Shown here: positions 10,301-22,100 of the stretch, in pieces | Numbering within the stretch: position 1 is the stretch's first letter | Layout of the letters: every line of letters begins with the position of its first letter | NCBI GenBank assembly: GCA_021613335.1 | Contig: JAJTWR010000299.1 | Coordinates: 4,065,501 to 4,129,500, forward strand | DNA from: Whitmania pigra | Lineage: Eukaryota; Annelida; Clitellata; Hirudinida; Haemopidae | Direction: 5' to 3' | Length of the DNA stretch: 64,000 bases | Made by a program: the position numbers and the translations under genes | The notes under the pieces: generated by a model | Told to the model about the DNA's origin: nothing | Databases searched by the model: none | Seen by the model: the letters and a program-made list of their open reading frames with translations, nothing else

Positions 10301-13300
10301 TCTAAAACAAAAAAAAATAAATTTTAATTTAACATTTACAGTTTATAAAAAATCCCCTTCTATCAAATCTTTACCCAGAGAAGTGGTATAATGATTTCAA
10401 TTTAACTGACGAAGAAACTGGATTCGTGATGCATGAAAACAAATTACTTGGTGTCCCAAGACTGAGGCAATTGAGAGTGAGAAACAACTCTTGTATAATT
10501 CCAGACAGTTTCCAAGAATTGATTAAGGAATGTTACGACACGTATTCTTCGTATAATGAATTCAAGCATTCGTTTGGAATGAATGGCACCGCGTAAGTTC
10601 TTGCCCATAAAAATATTTCTGTTTGAACTCTAATTTGGATTCTTTGTAACATAGATGGACATATCAAGATGAATCATTTATGAAAAGTTCCAGTTACTGT
10701 GGTCAATTAGCTACTTATGGCGGCGGTGGCTTCGCCCAAGACTTGGGGCTGACTTTAGAGGACTCAAAGCTTCTGGTTGACAATTTGTTTGAGAATCTAT
10801 GGATTGACAGAGGCACACGAGTAGTAATAATAGAATTTACTCTTTATAACGCCAACATAAACTTATTTTGTATTATCAGGTAATTGCTTAATTATTATTC
10901 TAATTAAATTTAATAAGTTAATTTAAATTTGGAATTTTTTATCAGGCTGGCTGGAGAGCTTCCTCCCACAGGGGGAGTATTTCCGTCTTGGAGTCTTCAA
11001 ACTGTAAAACTTCTTAGATATGTTACCACGATGGATTATTTTGTTCTAGCCTGCGAAATTTTCTTCGTAATTTTCCTAGTTTATTACACAGTCGAAGAAG
11101 TGCTTGAGGTGAGAAGTGAATGTCGTTCTTAATACTTATGGCACAAGAGAACATTCCAAAAAGATTTTGATTTTGTTCACTGTACGTGATTTATGATTGT
11201 AAAGGGCATATAAAATTTCAACCACAAATAACCGATTTGCAAATATCAAAACAAATTTATTATCCATAAATTATTGGACTTTATGTTATGTGAACAATTT
11301 TAATGTGGAAGTTTCATTTTCAGATAAAATTGCACAGGTTCTCGTACTTCAAAACTTTCTGGAATATTTTAGACATCGTCAATATTTTAATTGGATACAG
11401 CTGTTGCATCTTTGACATTTATAGAACAGTTTCTGTGGGAAATACGCTAGACAAACTTCTACAAAATCCCACCAACTTTCCTAATTTTGTATTCCTTGGT
11501 TACTGTCAGGATTTGGCGAACTCTGCTCTTGCTATTATGGTATTTTTCTCTTGGATAAAAGTAGGTGCTTTTTGCTATTTATTAATTCATACTCATCTAA
11601 CCTGAAAGCGAAGGCATACATATATGTGTATATATTTTTATTCTTGATGTGCCTTGTACAGATTTTCAAATACATAAGTTTTAACAAAACAATGACTCAA
11701 CTCTCATCAACGCTGAGTAGATGCTCAAAAGATTTAGGAGGCTTTGCCATCATGTTTTTCATATTCTTCCTGGCGTTTGCTCAACTCGGTTACCTTTTAT
11801 TTGGAGCACAAGATCCAGACTACAATTCATTTGGGACCTGCATGTACTGGTTTTGATTCAAATATTTGACCATTCCGCATAACTTACCATTATTGCTATA
11901 TTTTACAGCTTTACATTATTTCGTTTCATTCTTGGAGATTTCAATTTTGCCGCTCTCGAACAAGCGAACCGTGTTCTGGGGCCAATATATTTTGTATCTT
12001 ACGTCTTTTTTGTCTTCTTCATCCTTCTGAATATGTTTTTAGCCATAATTAACGATACTTATTCAGAAGTAAAGTCAGACTTAGCAGAAGCCAAAAATGA
12101 GTTTGAAGTAGGAGAATATTTTAAAAAGGCGAGATCTGTGATTATTGATTTTTATAGGTGCAACCATCACAAATTGTAATTTGTTAACAGGGCGCCATAA
12201 AAATGTTGGATAAGTTACACATCAAGAAAGAAAAGTTGGTAGACATTCAGTCAGCCATGAAAACAGGAGATTTGAACAATGATGGTGTCGTCGACTTTGA
12301 AGAATGGCGTCACAACATGAAACAGTTGAAATATTTTAGAAATTTCAAACTCAACAAATTTCTAATCATTACTTGTTTTATTTCTTAGGAAAGGTTATGC
12401 CGATGCCGAAATTGAAGCGGTATTTGCCAAATACGATACCGATGGAAACCGAAATTTGGACGAAAAAGAACAAAATATGATGGAATCAGATTTGGAACAT
12501 CAAAAGGTTGAAAGTACATTTCAGTTTTTAGAGTGAGGTAATTTATTCAGAGAACAGTGTGATTTTAAGCTAATTCCGGGGCCTCATTTCAGCTTTTTCC
12601 AGGAGATATTTTCCTAACAAACCCTTGTCCCTTTCCCGCAATAAGGTCCCTGGTACGGCTAGGATTTGGGGTTAACTAACGGCGCCGCACAAAAATCCTT
12701 AACAACTTGGCACACAAATTAGCAGGGACGCATAGAAGGCAAAATAGTGGGGGGGGGGCAGTTTTTCCAAACCTCTAAAAACGTTTACTAAATATTTTGT
12801 CGATATTTATTGTTCGCTAACTGGAACTATTATGACCAACTCAAAAATTTGATAAAATTTAATATCGCAAAAGTCATGATACATTAAAATATGCGTGCAA
12901 TGTCTTCCGAATAATAAACATAAAATCTATTTTTTATACAAAAATAAAAACATCTCCAATAGTGTTTGATCCTGAACTTGATAATCAAATGAGCCTGACC
13001 CCAAAAAATCAAAATAAGATTATATACACATTTGACATTGTATATTTATAATAAAAAATTGAAATATGAATCACCTTTTTAATCTTCAGTAACTTGAATT
13101 CGCCTTTGTTTTAACTTTGCCCGAGAAGAAATAACATCTGCTAATTTAATCTCATCTAATAATTCTCTTTCACAAGCTATGTGGAACTCTTTGTTGTTTT
13201 AGTCTTTCATCTGTCATAGTAGTAGAGTATTTTTAACAAACTTAAGCTGGCTGTGTTTTCTCTAATTAATTGAAAATCCTGCTGTTATAACAAATCGCAC

Positions 13301-14979
13301 GAATTTGAATGCCTGTTTGAGTGAGAATTTATGTTCATTTGCAGTCGTTAAGATAACGGCCATTGTTTGTGCTTATAAGCAAAATTCAAATAATATTTCC
13401 ATCTCAGCTTGCAAACTATTGGCATCCATTTTAGATTTTGGTGGAAACAGTTGAGCGTTTTCAATATTTCTGATTGTTAAGTTATTTTTAGAAAGATGTT
13501 TTAAATTATTTAGAAACTTACAACATGTAAACAAACTGATCGACTTCAAAAAGTTTAATAGTGAACTTCCTTGAACTCCCGCCCAAAGAATGTCTAAATT
13601 GTAAATGCTGTTTGTCATCAAAAGGCAACGGCGCCACTCTACGTCCGTGATGACTCTTACAATTACCTTTCGCACTAATTTGTAATATAGATGAAAATTG
13701 TTTTCCAGCTTAGATTAATTGCGTCATCTCTGTTTCACTGTTGTGGAATTCCAAGATCTTAGTGGTCGTTTTTATGTTTTCTACTGCATTAATAATGTTC
13801 AGGTCAATCGCTTCCAACGATTTAGTTAACATTTTTACCTTGTACAGTAATCGTAACAGACGGAATAAAGTCAAAACTCTTGATACGTTTGTAAAAGCCC
13901 GTAGCATTAGATTTAGCCTTTAACATCTCTTCTGGTACGAATTTTCATAAAGTACTACCAATGGCTTCTAAGATTTGCCTGATTGGCTAGTAAACATTTA
14001 GAATGATCGCAAGCTGCCAGCCTTGCTCTCCTTCAAGGGGCATCCCTGCAGATTAGTTTTTTAAGAGAAATTAAATAATGAATATCAATATACAATTTTT
14101 CAATATATAATTTTTGTACAAAGTGGATGTAAATGTTATGGATGCACAGTGTGATTTAATCATTAATCATCTATAAAAAAAAATTCTCGCAAGTTGAAAA
14201 GTGGACAGTTGGAGGGGTAATTGCTTTTGCAGAATCCGCACTATAAGAAAATTTTTAAAGCCCGGAGGGGCTTTAGTCTATTTTCTAGCTATTTCAATGG
14301 CTAGTCATCAATTTCTAGTTTTGTTAGGTCCTCTAGCTGAGGGTATCGATGTAAAACTATTTTTAAGAAAGAGGGGTGCTTCAGCTGGTCCTGGCTCCTT
14401 CGGTACGTTGAGTACATTGCAGTACAACCGGGAACGGCTTTGAAATTGAGCAGGACCACCTGCTCCGTCCAAATAATCTCGTTATTCAACGGATGTTAAT
14501 ACACTTACCTAAGAGGGCTCTCCGTGTCAGTGCAGGCTGGGTTTAGAACACAACACGTAACGACTGTTGCTATCACCGCCGCATGTAGAAACACGCAACC
14601 CGTTCGGCCATTTTGTATGCTCTCAATCGCTTCCAACGATTCGGTATCCGATATTTAATAACAGGGCTGCCGACGTCCTCAACACTAATCATGATAAACT
14701 TAATTACAAAAATTAATTAATGTTTGCCTCCACGGTTACAATATTATAATACTGGCTTGATAAGTCACTTTATGTAACAAAATTATTCAGACGCAGCTAG
14801 ATGAGGCTATAAACAAAACGACAGAACTTCGTGGTGACCATGCTTTACAGTTTCTTCAAAAAAGAGTGCAGCAACTGGAAGAAATTACAGCAAAAATAAA
14901 TATAAAAATCACAGAGATTTTACGATTTCTAGAAAGCTCTCAATTGACTCCATCTGCGGTGGAAATGTTAAAGAATTGA
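7384..14979 (+). CDS. PKD2: polycystin-2 (TRPP-type cation channel)
   Basis: Twelve exons with matching phases: 7384-7468, 7810-7920, 7992-8122, 10342-10592, 10655-10879, 10946-11108, 11324-11560, 11662-11843, 11909-12137, 12191-12324, 12389-12506, 14791-14979; 684 residues. S1 (about 50-66) is followed by the extracellular polycystin domain with [17 protein letters not shown] and KECYDTYS, keeping both disulphide cysteines and the N-glycosylation site. S2 to S6 follow, with selectivity filter RFILGDFN and S6 [17 protein letters not shown]. The tail has two EF-hand loops ([24 protein letters not shown]) and a coiled coil ([20 protein letters not shown]). The family forms Ca2+-modulated cation channels in cilia and ER. 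Human PKD2 has about 968 residues; the N-terminus here is short, so upstream exons may be missed. The 12137 and 12506 donors are the least certain. Confidence 0.93.
8203..8508 (+). repeat. 5' LTR of SAP-ORF retrotransposon
   Basis: Direct repeat of 9813-10118. It contains an AATAAA at 8461-8466 that could serve polyadenylation, and ends near GGGTTATTT before the primer binding site. Confidence 0.9.
8545..9801 (+). CDS. SAP-domain protein of LTR retrotransposon
   Basis: The frame is 418 codons long and starts 17 bases after the primer binding site. Residues about 6-40 ([20 protein letters not shown]... to RLQSWI) form a SAP domain, a DNA-binding helix-extended loop-helix also found at the N-terminus of some animal retroelement gag proteins. 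The middle is strongly acidic and holds an imperfect internal duplication: [17 protein letters not shown] and [18 protein letters not shown] hydrophobic run ([11 protein letters not shown]) precedes a basic tail with [18 protein letters not shown]. The tail and acidic blocks recur in the decayed copy at 24-25.6 kb, so they are family features. The function is unknown; a chromatin-targeting gag-like role is inference. Confidence 0.75.
   Translation: MSKALEDLTVAEMRRELKERKMDPKGSREELQDRLQSWIMDQGEDPEDYLFLDPFQKMFLMAFESIKSECNYLFKWEVLMEDKQAVVIEKVAEVSSNEAVTSYQPEETPTSVINIMPAEASAVHPIATLVSVEKETEEIVDGRTLGSEVFLPWSEESGKKLMEELGEENGAEETFAEVSEGSLVVDGDSPIVELPIKMGTVENKDNGELRESFANSKEVAPVSDEPVPCTIASLVSVVERTEEIIEGGTLVETRVEPPRVEESMEELDSENSGDRFELGVSRLDSAMDVVEIGAADVIVTESGDVGGEVLGDNEYIVEKVGSMSEKLICGVLSQGGLSGLQRSSETRGEHLVLLFVLLIFFSKRFSRDARGGRTRIETMMVHGHRVRDCVPRVKMKVAHIRRLAKYHGEQQSVRDEQI
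9813..10118 (+). repeat. 3' LTR of SAP-ORF retrotransposon
   Basis: By eye it is identical to the 5' LTR at 8203-8508 over 306 bases. It follows the stop of the SAP-domain frame by only 11 bases. Confidence 0.9.
12723..14048 (-). mobile_element. hAT element in the last polycystin-2 intron
   Basis: The termini are CAGGGACGC at the left and, reversed, CAGGGATGC at the right. The flanks CAAATTAG (12715-12722) and CAGATTAG (14049-14056) differ at one base, as expected for an aged 8-bp TSD. Minus-strand frames inside recall a ZMYM1-like hAT transposase: a stretch with [20 protein letters not shown] at 13710-13907 and a broken C-terminal tail with LKFVKNTL and [14 protein letters not shown] around 13080-13270. 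Several stops show decay. Confidence 0.7.
14507..14610 (-). repeat. SINE family A, partial copy
   Basis: The reverse complement gives GCCGAACGGGTTGCGTG, a middle like GCGGTGATAGCAACAGTCGT, and AAACCCAGCCTGCACTG. This is the tRNA-like head of family A. The LINE-like tail is missing. Confidence 0.7.
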
Positions 14980-16178
14980 TAAAAGGTAATTTATTTTATT
15001 TAATTGCTTTTATTTATTTTTTTTTATTTTTTTTTATTTTATTTATTTTTTATTTATTTGGCAATGAGTTCAATAATAACATATTTTGTTATAAGTTTAT
15101 AAGGTTATTAGTTAGATGTTTCAAATTGTAAGCTGTCGTTCCAAAAGCATTTAAAGCATTAAAATGTGATAATTATAAATATATCATTCATTTTAAGAAC
15201 TTGTTTAAGAGATTTAGTTCTTATTTTAGTTTACTAGTTCAAAAATTCAAATTTTATCAAAATTCAAGATCTTCTGGCATATCCTCACGCAAAACAACTA
15301 ATTGCTTAAGGCAGCCGTTAATATCTTGTACCACGACGCTCATCTACTTAACTTGCCGCCGCCAATATTTACTGTTAATAAAATTTATGCGAAATTCAGG
15401 AATCGTTTGTCTTTTTAGAGCCCATGGATATATTCGCAGACACCAAAGAATTTTAACGAAAGATGAATTCAGTTATTTTAACTTTCATATTTTTTGAAAC
15501 GTGAACCCAATATGTTCACTCTTCACCAATTCAAAAAAAATTTCATTGATCACGAAAAACTGCTGTTTTTATGACTAATTCACTGTTACCACATAAATAA
15601 ATATTTGCAAGAATATATAAGATGTAATTAAATTAAATTGATGAATATGACTGTTATCATAAATTCGGCGTGAGCAAATTCAAAATACAACTAAAGATGA
15701 ACTGCAAAAGAAAAAAAGAGCATGTAGCAACTTAAAGTCATAATTACATTTTATTTAGTATTTATTTTTTAAAAGACTAAATTACTAAAATAAAGAACAT
15801 TATTTCACTAGTTCAAATGTTATCGCTTAATTACTTAATGACTGCAAGATATACCAACAATTCTTTTAACAATTGATACGTAGAGACGGTAATATAACAT
15901 ATAAATAATATGGAATTATGTATGATCTCAACAATTGCAGCATCAATACTTTTACTTTTAAAGTAACTTTTAAATACTACAACGTTTTGCTTTTACTTAA
16001 GTACATCTTTGAATAAATACTTTTACTTTTACTTAATTTCTGAAATGTGGTACTTTTTACAACACTGAGTATTTTTATGTAAAATATTGTGGGATAAGCA
16101 AATACTGTAAACAGACAACCGGCTCTAGAACACAGTTGCAATGGGTTGTGTTTATGAATCAGTGCGTCGTATGTGTGC
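14980..16178. other. AT-rich flank downstream of polycystin-2
   Basis: Long T-runs at 15010-15060 and no recognisable exon. The part 15795-16060 is a dispersed repeat also found at 18145-18385, sharing CTAGTTCAAATGTTAT and the ACTTTTACTTAAGTA tract. A short minus-strand frame at about 15269-15350 begins MSVVVQDINGCLKQL; I do not recognise it. Confidence 0.4.
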
Positions 16179-16352
16179 GTGCAGGATATCCGAATGGTGC
16201 CTGCATACGGCGGTAATGGAAACAGTCGTAATGTGTCGTGTTCGAAACCCAGCCTGAACTGCCGCCAGCGCCCTTGGGAAGGAGAGCTATATAAATGGTT
16301 ACAAGAAGCGCCTTTGACGCTATGCATATGGCGCTATATAAATGAAGTTACA
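16179..16352 (+). repeat. SINE family A, copy 2
   Basis: Head GTGCAGGATATCCGAATGG, B box GTGTTCGAAACCC, and the full LINE-like tail with GCGCCTTTGACGCTATGCAT followed by GGCGCTATATAAATG. It is close to the copy at 62883. Confidence 0.85.
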
Positions 16353-16402
16353 AAGAAGTTACAATGCGTACTAGATTTATCATTAATTGTTATTTCGACA
16401 AG

Positions 16403-16660
16403 ATGAGTTCAAAAAGAAAAAGCTATTCAATAAAATGCAAGAAAGGACTCGTGAAACACTCATGTGACAAGATTGTTACTGCTTTCTGTAAAGAAAAGAA
16501 ATTGAATATCCGAATGATCCGCAGAGTGTGATGATCTCAGTTAACAGTTGGACGAGGAGAATGCAAAGATAAGCTTGAATCAGAAACTGTATGAAGCCTA
16601 ACCAATTCGAGTTGGGTTAAGAAATCAGTATATAAAATCACTGACAGAACACAACTGGTA
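16403..16660 (+). pseudogene. pogo-like transposase N-terminal fragment
   Basis: The frame starting at 16403 reads MSSKRKSYSIKCKKGLVKHS and then KIVTAFCKEKKLNIRMIRR before a stop. This resembles the first DNA-binding helices of pogo/jerky-type transposases. Downstream codons in another frame give RRECKDKLESETV, which continues the theme. It is a short, broken relic. Confidence 0.4.
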
Positions 16661-17101
16661 ACAATGCGGCAAGGGAAAAAAATACTCGTATAAAGAGAGT
16701 TTTCTCGTTGCTAAATATGAGAGCTAGATGTTCTGCGAGAAATGGATTCGCAAGCAACTCCGACAGGAAATCAGAGTTTAGAGATTTATAATTTATAATT
16801 CTTACAAAGACCCAACAATAATGAAGAAGTTGATGCGATTGTATTTGATTAATTTAAAAAATATATAACTTAAGGATTAGTTATAGACTTTTGCGAACGG
16901 CTAGGATTTGAAATTAACGGAGTCGCACGAAAGCTTTTTCTAACATTCTTGTAAAGTATTACTTTTATTAATAAATGATTAAAATCACGCTTCTTGCCTT
17001 TAATAGCATAACTAAATAAGGCTTTGGTGTGAAAAAATGTGCTGATCAGTTGTTGATATATATAAAAATATATGAAAATATAAGACATCCCGAACATAAG
17101 A

Positions 17102-18686
17102 TGAGGCTTAAAACCCTAATGTCTGTTTCGGAAGTGAGAGGAGTCGCAAAGAGGGGAGAAGCTCTGTTTTTTTTCTGTCACAAAAAAGAGATGTGCTGTA
17201 ATTTGTTAACTTATAATGTCCTTTAAGAAATTAGTGAAATGTTACTAAATTATTTAGTTATAATGACAGAAGATTTCATCGATATATTTTTTATTATAAT
17301 ATGACATCGTTAGAATTGATATACTTGGCTTAAAGTTTGTTAAATATAAAGTGAAAACATTATTGTAGAATTAATATGTAATGATTTCAAGAAAGCCTTT
17401 AAGGACATCATGGATTTTGACCCAGCATGCAAATTTCCCTGCTTAAAGTTTACTGAAGGATTTTTTGCATCCCCATAGTTAATGGCTTCTCTTATCTACA
17501 CCAACAGTGACAGAGCTTTACCCACAACCTCTGCAGCACTAGATTTTAGCGCAGTAACATGTTTTACAAATTCCTTCTTTGATAGGGAGTTGGCTATTTT
17601 TTGGTATCAAGAAAACAACTAAATTCTAAATGCTACAAATCTAATTACATTCAGATACAGCATTATTTGTCTTGAAACACCTTTCTTATGTTTAGAAATT
17701 CATCGGTTCCATGGAAGTGAGCTATGGAACTTGCGCAATTACAGAAAGCAACCTATTATAATTGTTACTTTTTTAAGCCAAAGTCAATACATATACGACC
17801 ACAAATTATATGAATTTATAAACCAATCAATATTTAAACAACACATAAATTGCCTGGAAACAATTGCTTCACTGCACTCCTTTGAACCTCAGATTCGTCC
17901 ATCATGAGTGGGAGTTCCAAAAAAGATAGAATTGTTTAATGATACTCAATGCTTATATTGTATATCAGCCCTTGTTTCATTAGCAACAAACACTGTCACC
18001 ACACTGACATTGTGTAAAGAAAAGATAGACAACGACTATGAGAGCGAAAGAGGAAATTTCACCAAAACAACAGTTCCCCAGTCATTTTTCTTAGTTATGT
18101 TGAAAGTTAACAAACAATTTTGATTGTGTATAAAAAATAAAAACACTTTCATTAGTTCAAATGTTATTGCTGAATGGCTGTTAGTACTAGCAGTTAGTAC
18201 CAATAATTGATACATTTAAAAAATATGGAATTACTCAGTACTTTTACTTTTTACTTTTTAAGTAATTTTTAATTGCTTTAACGTCTTACTTTTACTTAAG
18301 TATATCTTTGAATGAATACTTTTACTTTTACTTAAGTAAATTTTTGAAGTATTGCTTGTACTTTTACTTAATTACTGAAATGCTAAATAGCAACCTACTA
18401 TTTATGACAACATATAAAGGTAATGATAATGAAAAACATCAGAAATTGCAGAGCTTTAAGTTGAGTATTTCAATTCTAATGTCTGATGACATGTCATAAT
18501 AAAAAATTTATCGATAAAATGTTTGGTCAATATAACTAAATAATTTAATAACAGTTCATTAGTTTCATAAATGACATTGTAAGTTAACAAATTACAGCAC
18601 ATCACTTTTTGTGACAGAATAGAGCTCCTCCTTTTTTTGCGACTCCTCCCACTTCCGGGACAGATATTAGGGGCTTTTAAGCCTCA
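17102..18686. mobile_element. element with ~225-bp terminal inverted repeats
   Basis: The left arm (17102 to about 17330) begins TGAGGCTTAAAACCCTAAT. The right arm (about 18460-18686) ends with its reverse complement, and the match continues across the arm (gaggagtcgca, gctgtaatttgttaactta, attatttagttata and gttagaattgatat tracts). The core of about 1.1 kb has no convincing coding frame and includes a repeat also seen at 15795-16060. No TSD was evident. Long arms with a non-coding core suggest a non-autonomous DNA transposon or foldback element. Confidence 0.75.
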
Positions 18687-18694
18687 GCATTTTT

Positions 18695-18740
18695 TCCCCA
18701 TCTTAATCATCTAGTTATGAAATAGACGTTAATAAAGAAC
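18695..18740 (+). repeat. SINE family B tail fragment
   Basis: It contains TCTTAATCATCTAGTTATG and GACGTTAATAAAG, which match the tail of the tRNA-like repeat at 60768-60890 and the fragment at 14465-14500. Confidence 0.5.
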
Positions 18741-19148
18741 TAACTCAGCATTTAAGCCTCAGCCCCCAAAATAGGCACTAGCGCGTCTTTTATATTAATA
18801 TAGGATACTGTCTTATTTTCATGGAAATACGTTATTTTTAATGGATTTTTATATTAGAGGCTTAATATATATTTTAATTAAAAAAGTTTAAAATACAAAT
18901 TTCAACTTGCCACAAAGAGGATGTGTACTTATATTCATCATCTGTTCGGTTCGCTGAACTGCGGATCGTAATTTTTTTTGTTTATTGATTACTTTAGATT
19001 TTGACAAGGTTACACAATATTATAAAAAGTTATTTTGGTTTTAAACACAATATTTGAAAATATTGATATTTTCGAGCAAAAAGCAAGGGGCGTTATCATT
19101 TGCCAACGTGATTGCTTATATAATTTCTTTTCTTTTCTCAGCTCAGAT

Positions 19149-22100
19149 ATGATCGAACTAATAGAAGATGATTTGTACTACATATTAAAATCCAGCAGGA
19201 GTAGCCTTTGGTGTAGCAAGATTGATGGCTCTTTTTCTGTGCACCAATGTCTGATCACAATTTTTATTTATGTTATATGTAGTAAATACTATGGAATCAT
19301 AGTTTATTAAATTTTACAGCTGATGACATTATGAAGGCTATGAATCCTATTTGCTTAGGAGTTGTACATGCTTTGATAGGAAAGTTTAGAATGGGAAATG
19401 GTATGTTTGTGTTCACAATATTTGTGATTTTATTTACCAATGATTTTTTTGTATCATTAATAAAAAATGCCGAGTTCTTATCATACTTAGCATTTTTTAT
19501 TAACATTTTTGAGTTCTTATCATACTTAAGAATGTTTTTACCATACCCAAATCTTGTTATTTAGTTTTTGGTAAGCAATAATACAATTTTTTTTTATTTT
19601 GTTGGCTTTTTGCCTGCACAGCTCATTGCAAAGAATCTATGCAAATACTAAGTTTCCCAATAAAAGTTCAGCATAATTTTTCAAGTGCTCATGATGTGAT
19701 TCTGAGTTGAGATCATTAGCCAGCATTATAGTAGTACCACAGGTCTGTCACAACAAACAACAATAGTTTGATTTATAACGAAATTTGATATTGATAAAGT
19801 AAGTTATGATTATCGTAAACATCCTTGGGGTTACCTTTATACAATCAGTTGTGTCAGTTTTGCCTATAAATTTTTATAATTCAATTTATCATTTATAATA
19901 TGTCTGTAACATTTATTTATGATATCTCTAACATAATGTAGATATCTTCAATATCTGTTACAGATATTGTAATCAATCACCATAAGTTTCCATATTTATT
20001 TGTTTTGTTTTTATGAGTAATAAGTGAGATGATACACTGGAAAAATTGAAAGAGATTGTGTTATAAAAATATCATAAATAATTATTTTGTGCTATTTTTT
20101 CATTGATACAAATAATCATGTAATAAAATTTAGTAAAGTTGTTTTCCAGACAATGTTTTGATTTTTATATATTTTATATATCTACATAATATAATAAAAT
20201 ATATATATATATATATAGATATATATATAGTTTTTATATTTGCACCAATAGATGGAGATTGGAAGTTACTGTTGGTGAATAAAGTTCAGAAAGTTGGATC
20301 TTTACCTCCTCAAAATTCACAATGTTTCAAAATAACACAAATACTTGTGCTAACACTGAATCCTGACAAACATTTTGATAAAGATCAAGACATTGAAGTA
20401 TGTGATAATCCATTGTTTTTTTGGCTTAACATTAAAATTGTTTAATTCTAATAATTTGATTGTTACTTTATGTCAGCCTTGTCCTAAACACAGATCATCT
20501 GGTGACAACACAAAAATGATTTTTTCTAACAACTTCAGTGGCATGAAAAATCCTCTTCAAAAGAAATGGAATCAATTCATGCATGTGGCTGAAAACATTA
20601 AGCCAAAAAAGGTATTTAATTAAAAAATCTTAGATGCAATATTATATTTTATTATAACAATAATCATAATAGTTATAACCAATTTTAATATGGAACCCAC
20701 TTATCTCAATTTTGGTTAACTCGCTAACCCCATTAAGTCAACACTTTTGAAGTTGAACTGTCAAATTTCCTCTTTGTCTTAGCATTTTCTCTTTGGTTGT
20801 GTTGATTCTTTTATGTCGCCGAACCCTCAGGCTCAAAAGAGGACTAAATTCATCACTTTATTTTGATTGTCTTGATCCCTGCAGATATATAAAAAAATGA
20901 AACTCTATTGCCTATACTGCATAGATCACATCGATTGATGGATGGGTGGGTTGATGTGAGAATGGATAGACGGGTGGGTGTAAGAATGGATGGATGGCTA
21001 AGGGAAAGGATGAATGGATGAAAAGTGGATAACAGGATGGAGGTAAGGGGGGTTGGATGGGTAGGTGTAAGGATTGATGGATGAGTGCAAGGGTGAATGG
21101 ATGCGAGGGTGTAAAGGTGGAAGGATGGATGGATGGCGGATGGACGGATGGTAGCAATAAAAATCGTCCGTAACAACAACTATAATTGCTCTCAACAAAT
21201 AGTTTCATGCTGAGCAACATCCTCCACTTTATACACTTCCTAAACGTCTTTTTCACAAACAAAAAAACCATCATCATTACCATCGTCATCCTTATCTTTG
21301 CCATCATCGTAGTTGTCATCATCATCATTACCATCGTCATAACCATCGTTATAAAAGTAAAAAAGCCACCTAAAACTTGCATGTACATTCTTGTTTATTG
21401 ACTTACATTATGTATATAAATAAATTTCAAGCACATGTTAATATACAGCCACCATATTGATTTTTGGTCATCTCGATGTTTTTTGACAAACCCTAAAGCC
21501 ATCAACGTAACTGGGTTCGACTGTAATTAATTTATGTCTTTCCACATGCTTAGTATCAGTGATATGCCACTATTTTAGTTTGAGTGAACAATTACTCTGA
21601 GCAGCATTCTCTAAATGTATGTTTTGTGTCTGATTATTAATTTTCTGTGGTTTTGCAATGTATATATTTACAAAGAGTTGAAAATATTGAATATTTTAAG
21701 ATTTGTGTACAGAAATTTTAGAAAACCCAACTTTACAGAATGTTTCTGCCAATTGCTTAGGATATTTACATACAAAGAAACTTCCCTAGTCTTGAAATCT
21801 TCATCGTACACTCAGACCAATATTATAGGAAATACCCATCTTTTGGGTATTTTTTTTAAAATATGTCATGAAAATTTCTATAATGTTAGTATGTTATGTA
21901 AATAGTGCTTCCTAAGTTATGTTTTAAATTTTGTGAAGTATTTTTTCAAACTTAGTATAAAATCCCAAAAATGTGTTTTTGAGGTGCCCAAAAGAGATAG
22001 GAAATACACATCAAAAATCAATAATGACAATAAAAATTTATTTTTTGTTTACACAAAAAGTTATTTAATGTGGAATTATGTTTCCCTTCTTTTCTATTAT

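Larger units (their letters stand above)
20690..21520. mobile_element. pogo-type MITE relative with embedded minisatellite
   Basis: The left side starts TGGAACCCACTTATCTC and the right side ends GGGTTCGACTGTA. Inner blocks (CAAGCACATGTTAATATACA, CAGCCACCATAT) match 28008-28248 and 31125-31450. A GGATG-rich minisatellite (20930-21160) and a CAT-rich tract (21265-21350) lie within it. The left border is not sharp. Confidence 0.5.

Noticed and set aside
11551..11856. Single long frame starting [10 protein letters not shown]
   Set aside because: It reads through an intron into polycystin-2 exon 8; only 11662-11843 is coding.
19331..19564. Plus-strand frame starting MKAMNPICLG
   Set aside because: Only the first part is Sac2 exon 2; the rest is intron.
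20853..21388. Overlapping minus-strand frames rich in His, Pro and Ser
   Set aside because: They are translations of the GGATG minisatellite and CAT tract and have no protein character.
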